A DNA stretch of 6,825 nt, from assembly GCA_964353225.1 (NCBI GenBank), contig CAYGVA010000226.1, positions 1-6,825 on the forward strand, read 5' to 3'. Shown piece after piece: positions 1-5,641 of this stretch (positions are counted from its first letter, which is position 1; each line of letters begins with the position of its first letter). The translations under genes and the position numbers were made by a program. The notes below the pieces were generated by a model that saw nothing but the letters and a program-made list of their open reading frames with translations, did not search any database and was not told where the DNA came from. Source of the DNA: PCC-6406 sp964353225. Lineage in GTDB: Bacteria > Cyanobacteriota > Cyanobacteriia > Phormidesmidales > Phormidesmidaceae.

Positions 1-1
1 C

Positions 2-688
2 ACCCCAGCACCCCAGCCCCAGCAGATCGCCACCACCGGCCCCGATCTCCTCCGCGACCTCACCCTCACCTGGCTCGACTTTGAACGTCGCCTCCAGGGG
101 GTGCCGTTAATCCGCAAGCTCAATCGGGGGGACTTTAATCTCGAAGACTACAAGGCCCTACTGCGCAACCTACGGCCCCAGGTGGTAGAGGGAGCCCGCT
201 GGATTGCCCGTGCTGCCTCCCACATGATCGACTTTGAAATGCGATCGCTCTTTATCGGCCACGCCCAGGATGAGCATCGAGACTTTCAAATGTTGGAGCG
301 CAACTATGTATCGGTGGGTGGCCCGTTGACGGAGATTGCCGGAGCCGAGAAAAACCTTGGCAGTGAAGCGTTGTCAGCATTTATTTTCCATAAGGCGTCC
401 CAGGAGAACCCGATTGACCTGGTGGGCAGCATGTTCATCATCGAAGGGCTGGGGAATCGGTTGGCGGGGGAATGGGCGGCGCAAATCCAGCGGTTGCTAG
501 GGTTGCGGCGGGAGCAAGTGTCGTTCTTGGCCTACCACAGCGAGAATGATGAGAACCACATCGAAAAGCTAGATGCAATTTTCAATGCAGATTGGATGAC
601 GCCAGAAATCGCCGCCCGCATTGTCAAAACCGCCCGCGTCACGGCTCGGCTCTATCTATTGCAGTTGGAGGAAATTTCGGCAGAGTAA
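2..688 (+). CDS. Haem-oxygenase-like (TENA/PqqC-fold) iron-containing redox protein, 5' end cut by window
   Basis: The reading frame is open from the left edge to the TAA at 686-688, giving 228 visible residues. A GTG at 101 could start it, but the 33 codons before it look coding: a Pro/Gln-rich stretch (TPAPQPQQ), then a helical segment (LLRDLTLTWLDFERRLQG) that suits the first helix of this fold. I therefore treat the gene as 5'-partial. The protein is all-helical. Candidate metal ligands are the Glu-His pair in HAQDEHRDF (nt 260-286), Glu in FIIEGLGNRLAGEW (about nt 434-475) and the His residues in AYHSENDENH (nt 536-559). That spacing fits the haem-oxygenase-like diiron oxidase / iron-containing redox enzyme family. 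Such enzymes oxidise varied small molecules or acyl substrates; nothing here identifies the substrate. The Pro/Gln stretch may be a linker to an upstream domain. It converges on the HAD gene across 107 nt. Fold family is fairly secure, diiron chemistry is inferred. Confidence 0.72.
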   Translation, partial: TPAPQPQQIATTGPDLLRDLTLTWLDFERRLQGVPLIRKLNRGDFNLEDYKALLRNLRPQVVEGARWIARAASHMIDFEMRSLFIGHAQDEHRDFQMLERNYVSVGGPLTEIAGAEKNLGSEALSAFIFHKASQENPIDLVGSMFIIEGLGNRLAGEWAAQIQRLLGLRREQVSFLAYHSENDENHIEKLDAIFNADWMTPEIAARIVKTARVTARLYLLQLEEISAE

Positions 689-795
689 ATGACCATTTGG
701 AGGAGATTTGGTGTGGATAGCCTGGCAGAAACCCATGGGTGGTCCGCGCTATGCCTGGAGAATGCCCTCTGCCCCTAAGCCATCACAGTCTGGTT
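689..795. other. Convergent intergenic gap without a clear terminator
   Basis: This 107-nt gap lies between two converging genes. It holds a 10-nt palindrome (ACCCATGGGT, about 731-740). A weak perfect hairpin, TGGTTT / AAACCA with a 5-nt loop (791-807), overlaps the HAD stop codon. Neither has a strong GC stem followed by a T-run, so I do not call an intrinsic terminator. No small ORF or RNA gene is evident. Confidence 0.4.
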
Positions 796-1593
796 TTACC
801 CAAACCACTGGGCGATCACGCTCACATCTTCCAAAATCAGATCTGGGGTGATGCCCGTCGCCTCGGCTAAGGCAGGGCGATATTTACCCGTCTTTACCAG
901 CACCCCTTTCATCCCAGACGTCTGGGCACCGCCCACATCCGCTTCAATATCATCCCCAATCATCGCCACTTGCTCTGGGGGGAGACCCAACTCCGCCAGC
1001 GCCCGCTCAAAGAAAAAGGGACTGGGCTTACCCACCACCGTCGCGGTGCAATCAGTGGCGTATTCTAGCCCCGTCACAAACGCCCCAATATCCAGCTGTA
1101 GACCAGCCTCCCATTGCCAAAACTTACCCTTATGGAGGGCCAGCAACTCAGCCCCCTGCATCACCAACCGAAAGGCCCGGTTCAGCACCCGATAGTCCCA
1201 CTCATCCCCCATATCCCCAAGAATCACCACATCCGCCGCCGTATCAGAAAAGGTGAATTCGGCAAAATCCTGCTGGGCATCGGCAGAGAGCAACGGATAA
1301 ATTTTGGGTTGCCCCAACTGCCGTAGGTATAAAACCGCCGCATAGGGCGCACTCATAATTTCCTGGGGTTCTACTAATAACCCCATGGACTCTAAATCTT
1401 GGCTGAGGGTTTTGACCGATTCGGTAGTGTTATTAGTGGCAAACCGATAGGGCAAACCACTCCGCCTTAGGGCATTGATGGCTTGATTAGCCCCCGCCAG
1501 AGGCTTATTAGCAACATAAAGCACACCGTTGATATCGATCAGCAGTCCTTTGATGCCCGCCAGCCCCACAGCCGCCATTGCCCCTGCATCCAT
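796..1593 (-). CDS. HAD superfamily subfamily IIA phosphatase, LHPP/NagD-like
   Basis: A cytosolic phosphatase of the haloacid dehalogenase superfamily, about 265 aa, the usual length for subfamily IIA. Numbered from the ATG at 1593: motif I is LLIDINGVLY with nucleophile Asp20; motif II is FATNN with Thr53; a C2-type cap lies between; Lys189 of VVGKPSP is motif III; GDDIEADVGGAQ holds the Mg-binding acidic residues (Asp214, Asp215, Asp219). The GKPSP..F and IGDD..DVGGAQ..GM segments recall animal LHPP (phospholysine/phosphohistidine/inorganic pyrophosphate phosphatase). Motif I reads DIN, not DxD, so the usual general acid/base Asp is replaced by Asn; LHPP has DIS there. The start is ambiguous: GTG 1611, ATG 1608, ATG 1593 and ATG 1578 are all in frame. 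I prefer 1593 because AGGGGGCAGG lies just upstream. Transcribed divergently from the PabC-like gene. Family is secure, substrate unknown. Confidence 0.88.
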   Translation of the reverse strand: MDAGAMAAVGLAGIKGLLIDINGVLYVANKPLAGANQAINALRRSGLPYRFATNNTTESVKTLSQDLESMGLLVEPQEIMSAPYAAVLYLRQLGQPKIYPLLSADAQQDFAEFTFSDTAADVVILGDMGDEWDYRVLNRAFRLVMQGAELLALHKGKFWQWEAGLQLDIGAFVTGLEYATDCTATVVGKPSPFFFERALAELGLPPEQVAMIGDDIEADVGGAQTSGMKGVLVKTGKYRPALAEATGITPDLILEDVSVIAQWFG

Positions 1594-1617
1594 ACCTGCC
1601 CCCTTCATCACGCTTGC

Positions 1618-1634
1618 TTACCCTTGGAGGGTAA
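1618..1634. promoter_or_regulatory. Inverted repeat in divergent intergenic region, possible operator
   Basis: Perfect 7-bp arms TTACCCT and AGGGTAA flank a 3-nt centre (TGG). It sits just upstream of the HAD start candidates and about 90 nt before the divergent PabC-like start, where a regulator's operator could lie. It could also fold as a short hairpin in the HAD leader. No known regulator consensus is recognised. Confidence 0.3.
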
Positions 1635-1725
1635 CGAATCTCCCCGCCTCACAAGTGGCTCAGATTTTACCGTCTCCCTGATCCCAAGGTGACATTCCAT
1701 CGGAAAAGGCTGCATTCTGTAACGT

Positions 1726-2535
1726 ATGAACCACTGGTACAACGGTGCCCCCAGCCAGGGAGACACGCTACCCATTTCTGGCGATGACCCGGCCCTACGC
1801 TATGGGGCCACGGTTTTTACCACCCTGCGGGTTTACGATGGCAGGCTCGATTATCCCGGTACGGCCTGGGAGGCCCATTGCGATCGCCTCCGCCAATCCC
1901 TCCAGGCGTTTCAGTGGATTGAGCCCGATTGGGCACGATTAAAGCAGGGGGCGAGCCTCATGGCCCAACGGTATCCGGTTCTGCGGATGACCCTCTTTCC
2001 CGATGGTCGGGAATGGATCACGGGGCGCGAACTCCCGACAGACCTAGCCCAGCGGCAAACCCAAGGAATCATCGCTTGGGTGGATGAGGCAGGGGACTAT
2101 GGGCGATCCCTCTCCGCCCATAAAACCGGCAATTATTTAGGCTGTTGGCTCGCTTTACAGGCGGCCCAGCGCTGGGGGGCTCAAGAGGCGATTTTGACCA
2201 ACGGCCAACGCTGGCTCGAAACCAGCACCGGCAACCTCTGGGGGTGGTGCGACGGACAGTGGCATACGCCCCCGCTCAAGGCCGGGATTTTGCCAGGGGT
2301 GGCGCGATCGCGCATCATCGCCTTTCAAAAGGCAGCCCATACCCCAGTAGATGAACAACCCTGGACCCCCACCTTAGTCAGCCAGCTCACCTATCTGGCC
2401 TATACCAATAGCGTTATCCAAGTATCCCCAATCCGCCGAATCCTGCGGAGGTCATCACCCGTGGACTACAATCCAGATCAGGTGTTATTGGCGCATCTGC
2501 GACGGATTGTTTCTGGAGAAACGACCGGATTCTGA
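1726..2535 (+). CDS. pabC: Class IV PLP-dependent enzyme, probable 4-amino-4-deoxychorismate lyase
   Basis: A 269-aa fold-type IV PLP enzyme. The best functional reading is aminodeoxychorismate lyase, which removes pyruvate from 4-amino-4-deoxychorismate to give p-aminobenzoate for folate. The N-terminus has the family pattern: WYNG (4-7), then LRYGATVFTTLRVYDG (24-39), and AHCDRLRQSL. Lys133 in SAHKTGNYL is the expected Schiff-base lysine. Glu165 in LETSTGNLWGW should contact the pyridine nitrogen. GILPGVAR (187-194) forms the phosphate-binding turn, and YTNSVIQVSPI is the usual C-terminal strand. Branched-chain and D-amino-acid aminotransferases share this fold, so the lyase call rests on length and overall resemblance to cyanobacterial PabC-type proteins and needs a phylogeny. 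The ATG at 1726 gives the typical N-terminus, but no convincing ribosome binding site precedes it. It stands alone, divergent from the HAD gene and 132 nt before ftsH. Confidence 0.8.
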   Translation: MNHWYNGAPSQGDTLPISGDDPALRYGATVFTTLRVYDGRLDYPGTAWEAHCDRLRQSLQAFQWIEPDWARLKQGASLMAQRYPVLRMTLFPDGREWITGRELPTDLAQRQTQGIIAWVDEAGDYGRSLSAHKTGNYLGCWLALQAAQRWGAQEAILTNGQRWLETSTGNLWGWCDGQWHTPPLKAGILPGVARSRIIAFQKAAHTPVDEQPWTPTLVSQLTYLAYTNSVIQVSPIRRILRRSSPVDYNPDQVLLAHLRRIVSGETTGF

Positions 2536-2541
2536 AGATGC

Positions 2542-2571
2542 GTTAACATTAATTAATATTAATGATGGCGT
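2542..2571. promoter_or_regulatory. AT-rich palindromic element upstream of ftsH
   Basis: In otherwise GC-rich DNA, a short AT tract carries GTTAAC (2542-2547) and ATTAATTAATATTAAT (2548-2563); its last 12 nt are a perfect palindrome. TAATAT (2554-2559) resembles a -10 box, but no good -35 is placed for it. The tract lies 105-126 nt before the ftsH start and is the best candidate for its promoter, an upstream activating element or a regulator site. This is inference from composition and symmetry only. Confidence 0.35.
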
Positions 2572-2630
2572 AAGCGAATTTTGTCCTTAGGAAACTGGGG
2601 CGGTTTGCGACCTGACTTTTAGGTTATTTA

Positions 2631-2644
2631 AGGGCCACAGCCCT
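2631..2644 (+). promoter_or_regulatory. Small GC-rich hairpin in the ftsH leader
   Basis: AGGGC / GCCCT arms with a 4-nt loop (CACA) form a perfect 5-bp stem ending nine nt before the GGAGG ribosome binding site (2654-2658) of ftsH. It is short and could be chance, but it is close enough to influence ribosome loading. Confidence 0.25.
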
Positions 2645-2667
2645 GATGTGTTTGGAGGCATAGCCCG

Positions 2668-4509
2668 GTGAACAAGCGGTGGAGAAACGCAGGATTGTAT
2701 GCATTGCTGGTGGTGGTGGTCATTGCCCTAGCCACAGCAATTTTTGATAACTCTGGTCAAGAAACCCAAAGCTGGCGTTATAGCCGGTTTCTAGATTCAG
2801 TTTCGAATAATCAAATTGAGCGGGTCAACATCAGTGCTGATCGCACCCGTGCTCGGTTTACCGATCCTGAAGGGGGTGGGCAGATCACGGTCAATCTTCC
2901 CAATGACCCTGATCTGATCGATACCTTAGAGCAAAACAACGTTGACATCGTGGTTTTCCCCCAGGGGGATGACGGTGCCCTGGTCCGCGTATTCAGCACC
3001 TTTTTGATTCCAGTATTGTTGCTGGTCGTCTTGTTCTTTGTGCTGCGCCGCGCCCAAAGCGGCCCTGGGAACCAAGCCATGAACTTCGGCAAGTCGAAAG
3101 CACGGGTGCAAATGGAGCCCCAGACCCAAGTCACCTTTGGGGATGTGGCTGGTATTGAGCAAGCCAAGCTGGAATTGGCTGAGGTCGTTGACTTCCTGAA
3201 GAATGCAGATCGCTTTACCGCTGTCGGAGCCAAGATTCCCAAGGGTGTGCTGCTGGTTGGCCCCCCTGGAACCGGTAAAACCCTACTGGCTAAAGCCGTT
3301 GCCGGTGAAGCGGGTGTTCCCTTCTTCTCCATCTCCGGTTCTGAGTTTGTAGAAATGTTTGTGGGTGTGGGGGCCTCTCGGGTGCGCGACCTATTCGAGC
3401 AGGCCAAGAGTAACGCCCCTTGCATCGTCTTTATCGACGAGATTGATGCGGTCGGTCGGCAGCGGGGCGCAGGTCTCGGTGGCGGCAACGACGAGCGGGA
3501 ACAAACCCTAAACCAGCTCCTCACGGAAATGGATGGTTTTGAGGGCAACACCGGCATTATTATCATTGCCGCGACCAACCGCCCTGATGTACTGGATTCA
3601 GCCCTGCTGCGTCCGGGTCGTTTTGATCGCCAGGTGGTTGTCGATCGCCCCGACTTTGCCGGTCGCTGTGAAATTCTCAAGGTTCACGCTCGCGGTAAGA
3701 CCTTCTCTAAGGATGTTGACTTAGATCGCATTGGCCGTCGTACCCCTGGTTTCACCGGAGCAGATCTCTCCAACCTGCTGAACGAAGCGGCAATTTTAGC
3801 CGCCCGCCGCAACCTCACCGAGATCTCGATGGATGAGGTCAATGACGCCATTGATCGGGTCTTGGCCGGTCCTGAGAAAAAAGATCGCGTCATGAGCGAG
3901 CGTCGCAAGGAACTGGTGGCCTATCACGAGGCGGGTCACGCCCTGGTAGGGGCACTCATGCCAGACTACGACCCGGTGCAAAAAATCAGCATCATTCCTC
4001 GCGGTCGTGCCGGAGGACTCACCTGGTTTACCCCCAGTGAAGATCGTTTAGAATCTGGGCTTTACTCTCGCTCCTACCTGCAAAATCAAATGGCCGTCGC
4101 CCTCGGAGGACGCATTGCCGAGGAGATTATCTACGGCAATGAGGAGGTCACCACCGGTGCCTCTAACGACCTGCAGCAGGTGGCTCGGGTGGCTCGCCAA
4201 ATGGTGACTCGCTTTGGCATGAGCGATCGCCTCGGCCCTGTCACCTTAGGTCGGCCCCAGGGCAACATGTTCCTGGGTCGAGACATCAACTCTGAGCGAG
4301 ACTTCTCCGAGGAAACCGCCTCCACCATCGATAACGAGGTTCGTCAACTGGTGGATCAAGCCTATGAACGCGCCAAGAAGGTACTAGTAGACAACCGGAT
4401 TGTCTTAGATCGGTTGGCCAACATGCTAGTGGAACAAGAAACGGTGGATTCGGAGGAGCTGCAAGAGCTACTGGCCACCAATGATGTGACCATGGCCCCC
4501 ATTGCCTAG
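2668..4509 (+). CDS. ftsH: ATP-dependent zinc metalloprotease FtsH, cyanobacterial FtsH3 type
   Basis: A 613-aa membrane-anchored AAA+ protease that unfolds and degrades membrane and soluble proteins as a hexamer. Transmembrane segments lie at about 8-26 and 109-126, with the lumenal/periplasmic domain between. The AAA module has Walker A GPPGTGKT (198-205), Walker B IVFIDEID (253-260) and a second region of homology ending in RPGRFDR (315-321). The protease domain has zinc motif HEAGH (His420, Glu421, His424) and third ligand Asp501 in TTGASNDLQQ. All key residues are present. The N-terminus MNKRWRNAGLY and QMEPQTQVTFGDVAGIEQAK resemble, from memory, Synechocystis FtsH3 (Slr1604) more than FtsH2 (Slr0228). 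FtsH3 pairs with FtsH2 in photosystem II repair and with FtsH1 in an essential complex linked to iron response. The GTG start is supported by GGAGG 9 nt upstream and by the conserved N-terminus. Monocistronic on the evidence of the flanking leader and terminator. Confidence 0.97.
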   Translation: MNKRWRNAGLYALLVVVVIALATAIFDNSGQETQSWRYSRFLDSVSNNQIERVNISADRTRARFTDPEGGGQITVNLPNDPDLIDTLEQNNVDIVVFPQGDDGALVRVFSTFLIPVLLLVVLFFVLRRAQSGPGNQAMNFGKSKARVQMEPQTQVTFGDVAGIEQAKLELAEVVDFLKNADRFTAVGAKIPKGVLLVGPPGTGKTLLAKAVAGEAGVPFFSISGSEFVEMFVGVGASRVRDLFEQAKSNAPCIVFIDEIDAVGRQRGAGLGGGNDEREQTLNQLLTEMDGFEGNTGIIIIAATNRPDVLDSALLRPGRFDRQVVVDRPDFAGRCEILKVHARGKTFSKDVDLDRIGRRTPGFTGADLSNLLNEAAILAARRNLTEISMDEVNDAIDRVLAGPEKKDRVMSERRKELVAYHEAGHALVGALMPDYDPVQKISIIPRGRAGGLTWFTPSEDRLESGLYSRSYLQNQMAVALGGRIAEEIIYGNEEVTTGASNDLQQVARVARQMVTRFGMSDRLGPVTLGRPQGNMFLGRDINSERDFSEETASTIDNEVRQLVDQAYERAKKVLVDNRIVLDRLANMLVEQETVDSEELQELLATNDVTMAPIA

Positions 4510-4536
4510 GCCACACTCCACCGCTAATTCACGGTC

Positions 4537-4563
4537 AAAGGACGCCCCTAGGGGCGTCCTTTT
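4537..4563. terminator. Bidirectional intrinsic terminator (perfect 26-nt palindrome)
   Basis: The 26 nt at 4537-4562 are a perfect palindrome. They fold as an uninterrupted hairpin with a core GGACGCCCC / GGGGCGTCC stem, A-run on the left and T-run (4560-4563) on the right. It begins 27 nt after the ftsH stop and ends one base before the stop codon of the convergent SUMF1-like gene. Read from either strand, a GC-rich stem is followed by three or four T residues, so it can end both transcripts. Confidence 0.88.
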
Positions 4564-5436
4564 CTATGGGTTATCACCCATAGGGTGTGAAGCGACCGAT
4601 GCACAAAGGACTCGAAAGCCAAAATAGTTACTGCTGTCATCGGGTCTGGCCCGACCTCGATTCGCCGACCGACAATACCAAGGACTGTTGCCCCAAGACC
4701 CACCCCGCAGGACGCGATAGCCATCGTCACCGGCGGTGACCCAAGCCCTGCCATCGGTGGGAGCTCCTTTATAACTGTCGTGCCACCAGTCCAGACACCA
4801 TTCCCAAACATTACCGTGCATGTCATATAGACCAAACCCATTGGCACCGTCAAACAAGCCGACATCGGTCGTCGTCGCTCGGTAGAGGCCCCTAGGGCCA
4901 TCTGCATAGGTTGTAGTGCCGTTGTAGTTAGCGAGATCCGTCGTTATGGTGTGACCGAAGTGATAAGGGGTCGTGGTGCCCGCACGGCAGGCATATTCCC
5001 ATTCGGCTTCACTGGGCAATCGGTAGGCTCGACCGGTTTGTTGGGAGAGGCGATCGCAAAATTCAATCGCCTCCTCCCAGCGGACGTTTTCGACGGGATG
5101 ATTGTCCCCCGGAAAGTTGGCGGGTGCTGTGTTCAGATCCCGCTGAACTTTCGGCCAGGTCGCCACCACCCGCCACTGGGCTTGAGTAGTGGGGTAACGA
5201 GCCATCCAAAAGTCTGGAAGGCTGACGCGATGTTGAGGTCCTTCATCGACTTCTCGATCCGCTTCTTGCTCTGGGGCACCCATGATGAACTCCCCGGCTG
5301 GAACCCCCATAAGATCTAGGACAATCCCTGGATTCAGGTGTTCACGGTAGTATCCCACCTGTTTTTGATGATGCTCAACGGCTTCTCCCTGGGCATCAAT
5401 CGTCGTCACCTCAGCGGTGAAGTACTGATTTGCCAT
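4564..5436 (-). CDS. SUMF1 / formylglycine-generating-enzyme-like domain protein (FGE-sulfatase family)
   Basis: About 290 aa from the preferred start, nearly all one FGE-sulfatase (SUMF1, C-type-lectin-like) domain. Landmarks from that start: GVPAGEFIMGAP (44-55), HPVENVRWEEAIEFC (113-127), RLPSEAEWEYACRAG (139-153), GLYDMHGNVWEWC (202-214), RVLRGGSW (241-248) and the closing GFRVLC (273-278). By hand alignment with human FGE only the second active-site cysteine has an equivalent (Cys255); the first is Asn250, so formylglycine formation on sulfatases is not expected. Such domains in cyanobacteria often act as ligand-binding or effector-linked modules, some as retroelement diversification targets. 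No signal peptide is seen. Start: the frame stays open up to an ATG at 5583 (339 aa), but GAGGAG lies 7 nt before the ATG at 5436 (4 nt before ATG 5439), whereas 5583 has no ribosome site and would leave only 58 nt to valS. Domain call is secure, role unknown. Confidence 0.85.
   Translation of the reverse strand: MANQYFTAEVTTIDAQGEAVEHHQKQVGYYREHLNPGIVLDLMGVPAGEFIMGAPEQEADREVDEGPQHRVSLPDFWMARYPTTQAQWRVVATWPKVQRDLNTAPANFPGDNHPVENVRWEEAIEFCDRLSQQTGRAYRLPSEAEWEYACRAGTTTPYHFGHTITTDLANYNGTTTYADGPRGLYRATTTDVGLFDGANGFGLYDMHGNVWEWCLDWWHDSYKGAPTDGRAWVTAGDDGYRVLRGGSWGNSPWYCRSANRGRARPDDSSNYFGFRVLCASVASHPMGDNP
4609..4716 (-). other. C-terminal segment resembling a DGR variable region (hypothesis)
   Basis: This stretch encodes RVLRGGSW through GFRV of the SUMF1-like protein. 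Between fixed landmarks (RGGSW, CRSANR, PD, GFR) lie codons that are typically asparagine (AAC/AAT) in template repeats of cyanobacterial diversity-generating retroelements: here GGC, AAC, AGT, TAT, GGT, GCC, AGC, AGT, AAC, TAT. All could arise from AAC/AAT by adenine substitution only. Ordinary members of the family share the same landmarks, and no template repeat or reverse transcriptase lies in this window, so the label is tentative. Confidence 0.25.
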
Positions 5437-5480
5437 CATTCCGCTCCTCAACCATTGCCTCAAGGGTACTGATGCATCGG

Positions 5481-5492
5481 GTGACACGTCAC
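5481..5492. promoter_or_regulatory. Dyad GTGAC-AC-GTCAC upstream of the SUMF1-like gene
   Basis: Perfect 5-bp arms around a 2-nt centre, about 45 nt upstream of the preferred ATG at 5436 and so in its leader or promoter region if that start is right. The half-sites recall CRP-family sites, but GTGA and TCAC are 4 nt apart instead of 6, so it is not a standard CRP/SYCRP1 box. Possible operator. Confidence 0.25.
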
Positions 5493-5641
5493 GTTTAACC
5501 CCATCCATGTCCTCACCCCCAGTTTGGCCTGGGATAAACGCCCCTCGGGGGAAGACCGAATCATCCTGGGCAATATTTGCCATGGCGAGGGTTAGGCCTG
5601 CGTGGCAGAATCATTAGGTAATTATCTGCCTGTACCTTGTA

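Noticed and set aside
791..807. TGGTTT / AAACCA hairpin as terminator for the convergent genes 1 and HAD
   Set aside because: Only 6 bp, AT-rich in half the stem, overlaps the HAD stop codon and has no following T-run.
848..1195. 115-aa plus-strand frame opposite the HAD gene
   Set aside because: Antisense to a well-supported HAD phosphatase; composition is typical of a shadow frame and no ribosome binding site or homology is apparent.
1689..1720. GTGACA / TTCTGT pair as a sigma-70 promoter for the PabC-like gene
   Set aside because: The spacer is about 20 nt and the -10 match is poor. A promoter must be near, but this pair is not good enough to annotate.
2811..3680. 289-aa open frame on the minus strand inside ftsH
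   Set aside because: It is antisense to the most conserved part of FtsH (AAA module), is Ser/Arg/Pro/Thr-rich without any recognisable domain, and has no ribosome site. It is a shadow of ftsH codon usage.
4548..4907. 119-aa minus-strand open frame overlapping the SUMF1 C-terminus
   Set aside because: It is in another frame of the same strand as the SUMF1-like gene and runs through the terminator palindrome. The protein has no family features.
4951..5319. 122-aa plus-strand frame opposite the SUMF1-like gene
   Set aside because: Antisense to a clear FGE-sulfatase domain, with no recognisable motif of its own.
5541..5552. CCCC-TC-GGGG short hairpin upstream of the SUMF1-like gene
   Set aside because: Four-base arms in GC-rich DNA are expected by chance and there is no adjoining T-run.
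5618..5635. GTA...TAC before valS as an NtcA site
   Set aside because: NtcA needs GTA-N8-TAC; the spacing here is 12 nt, so it does not fit.
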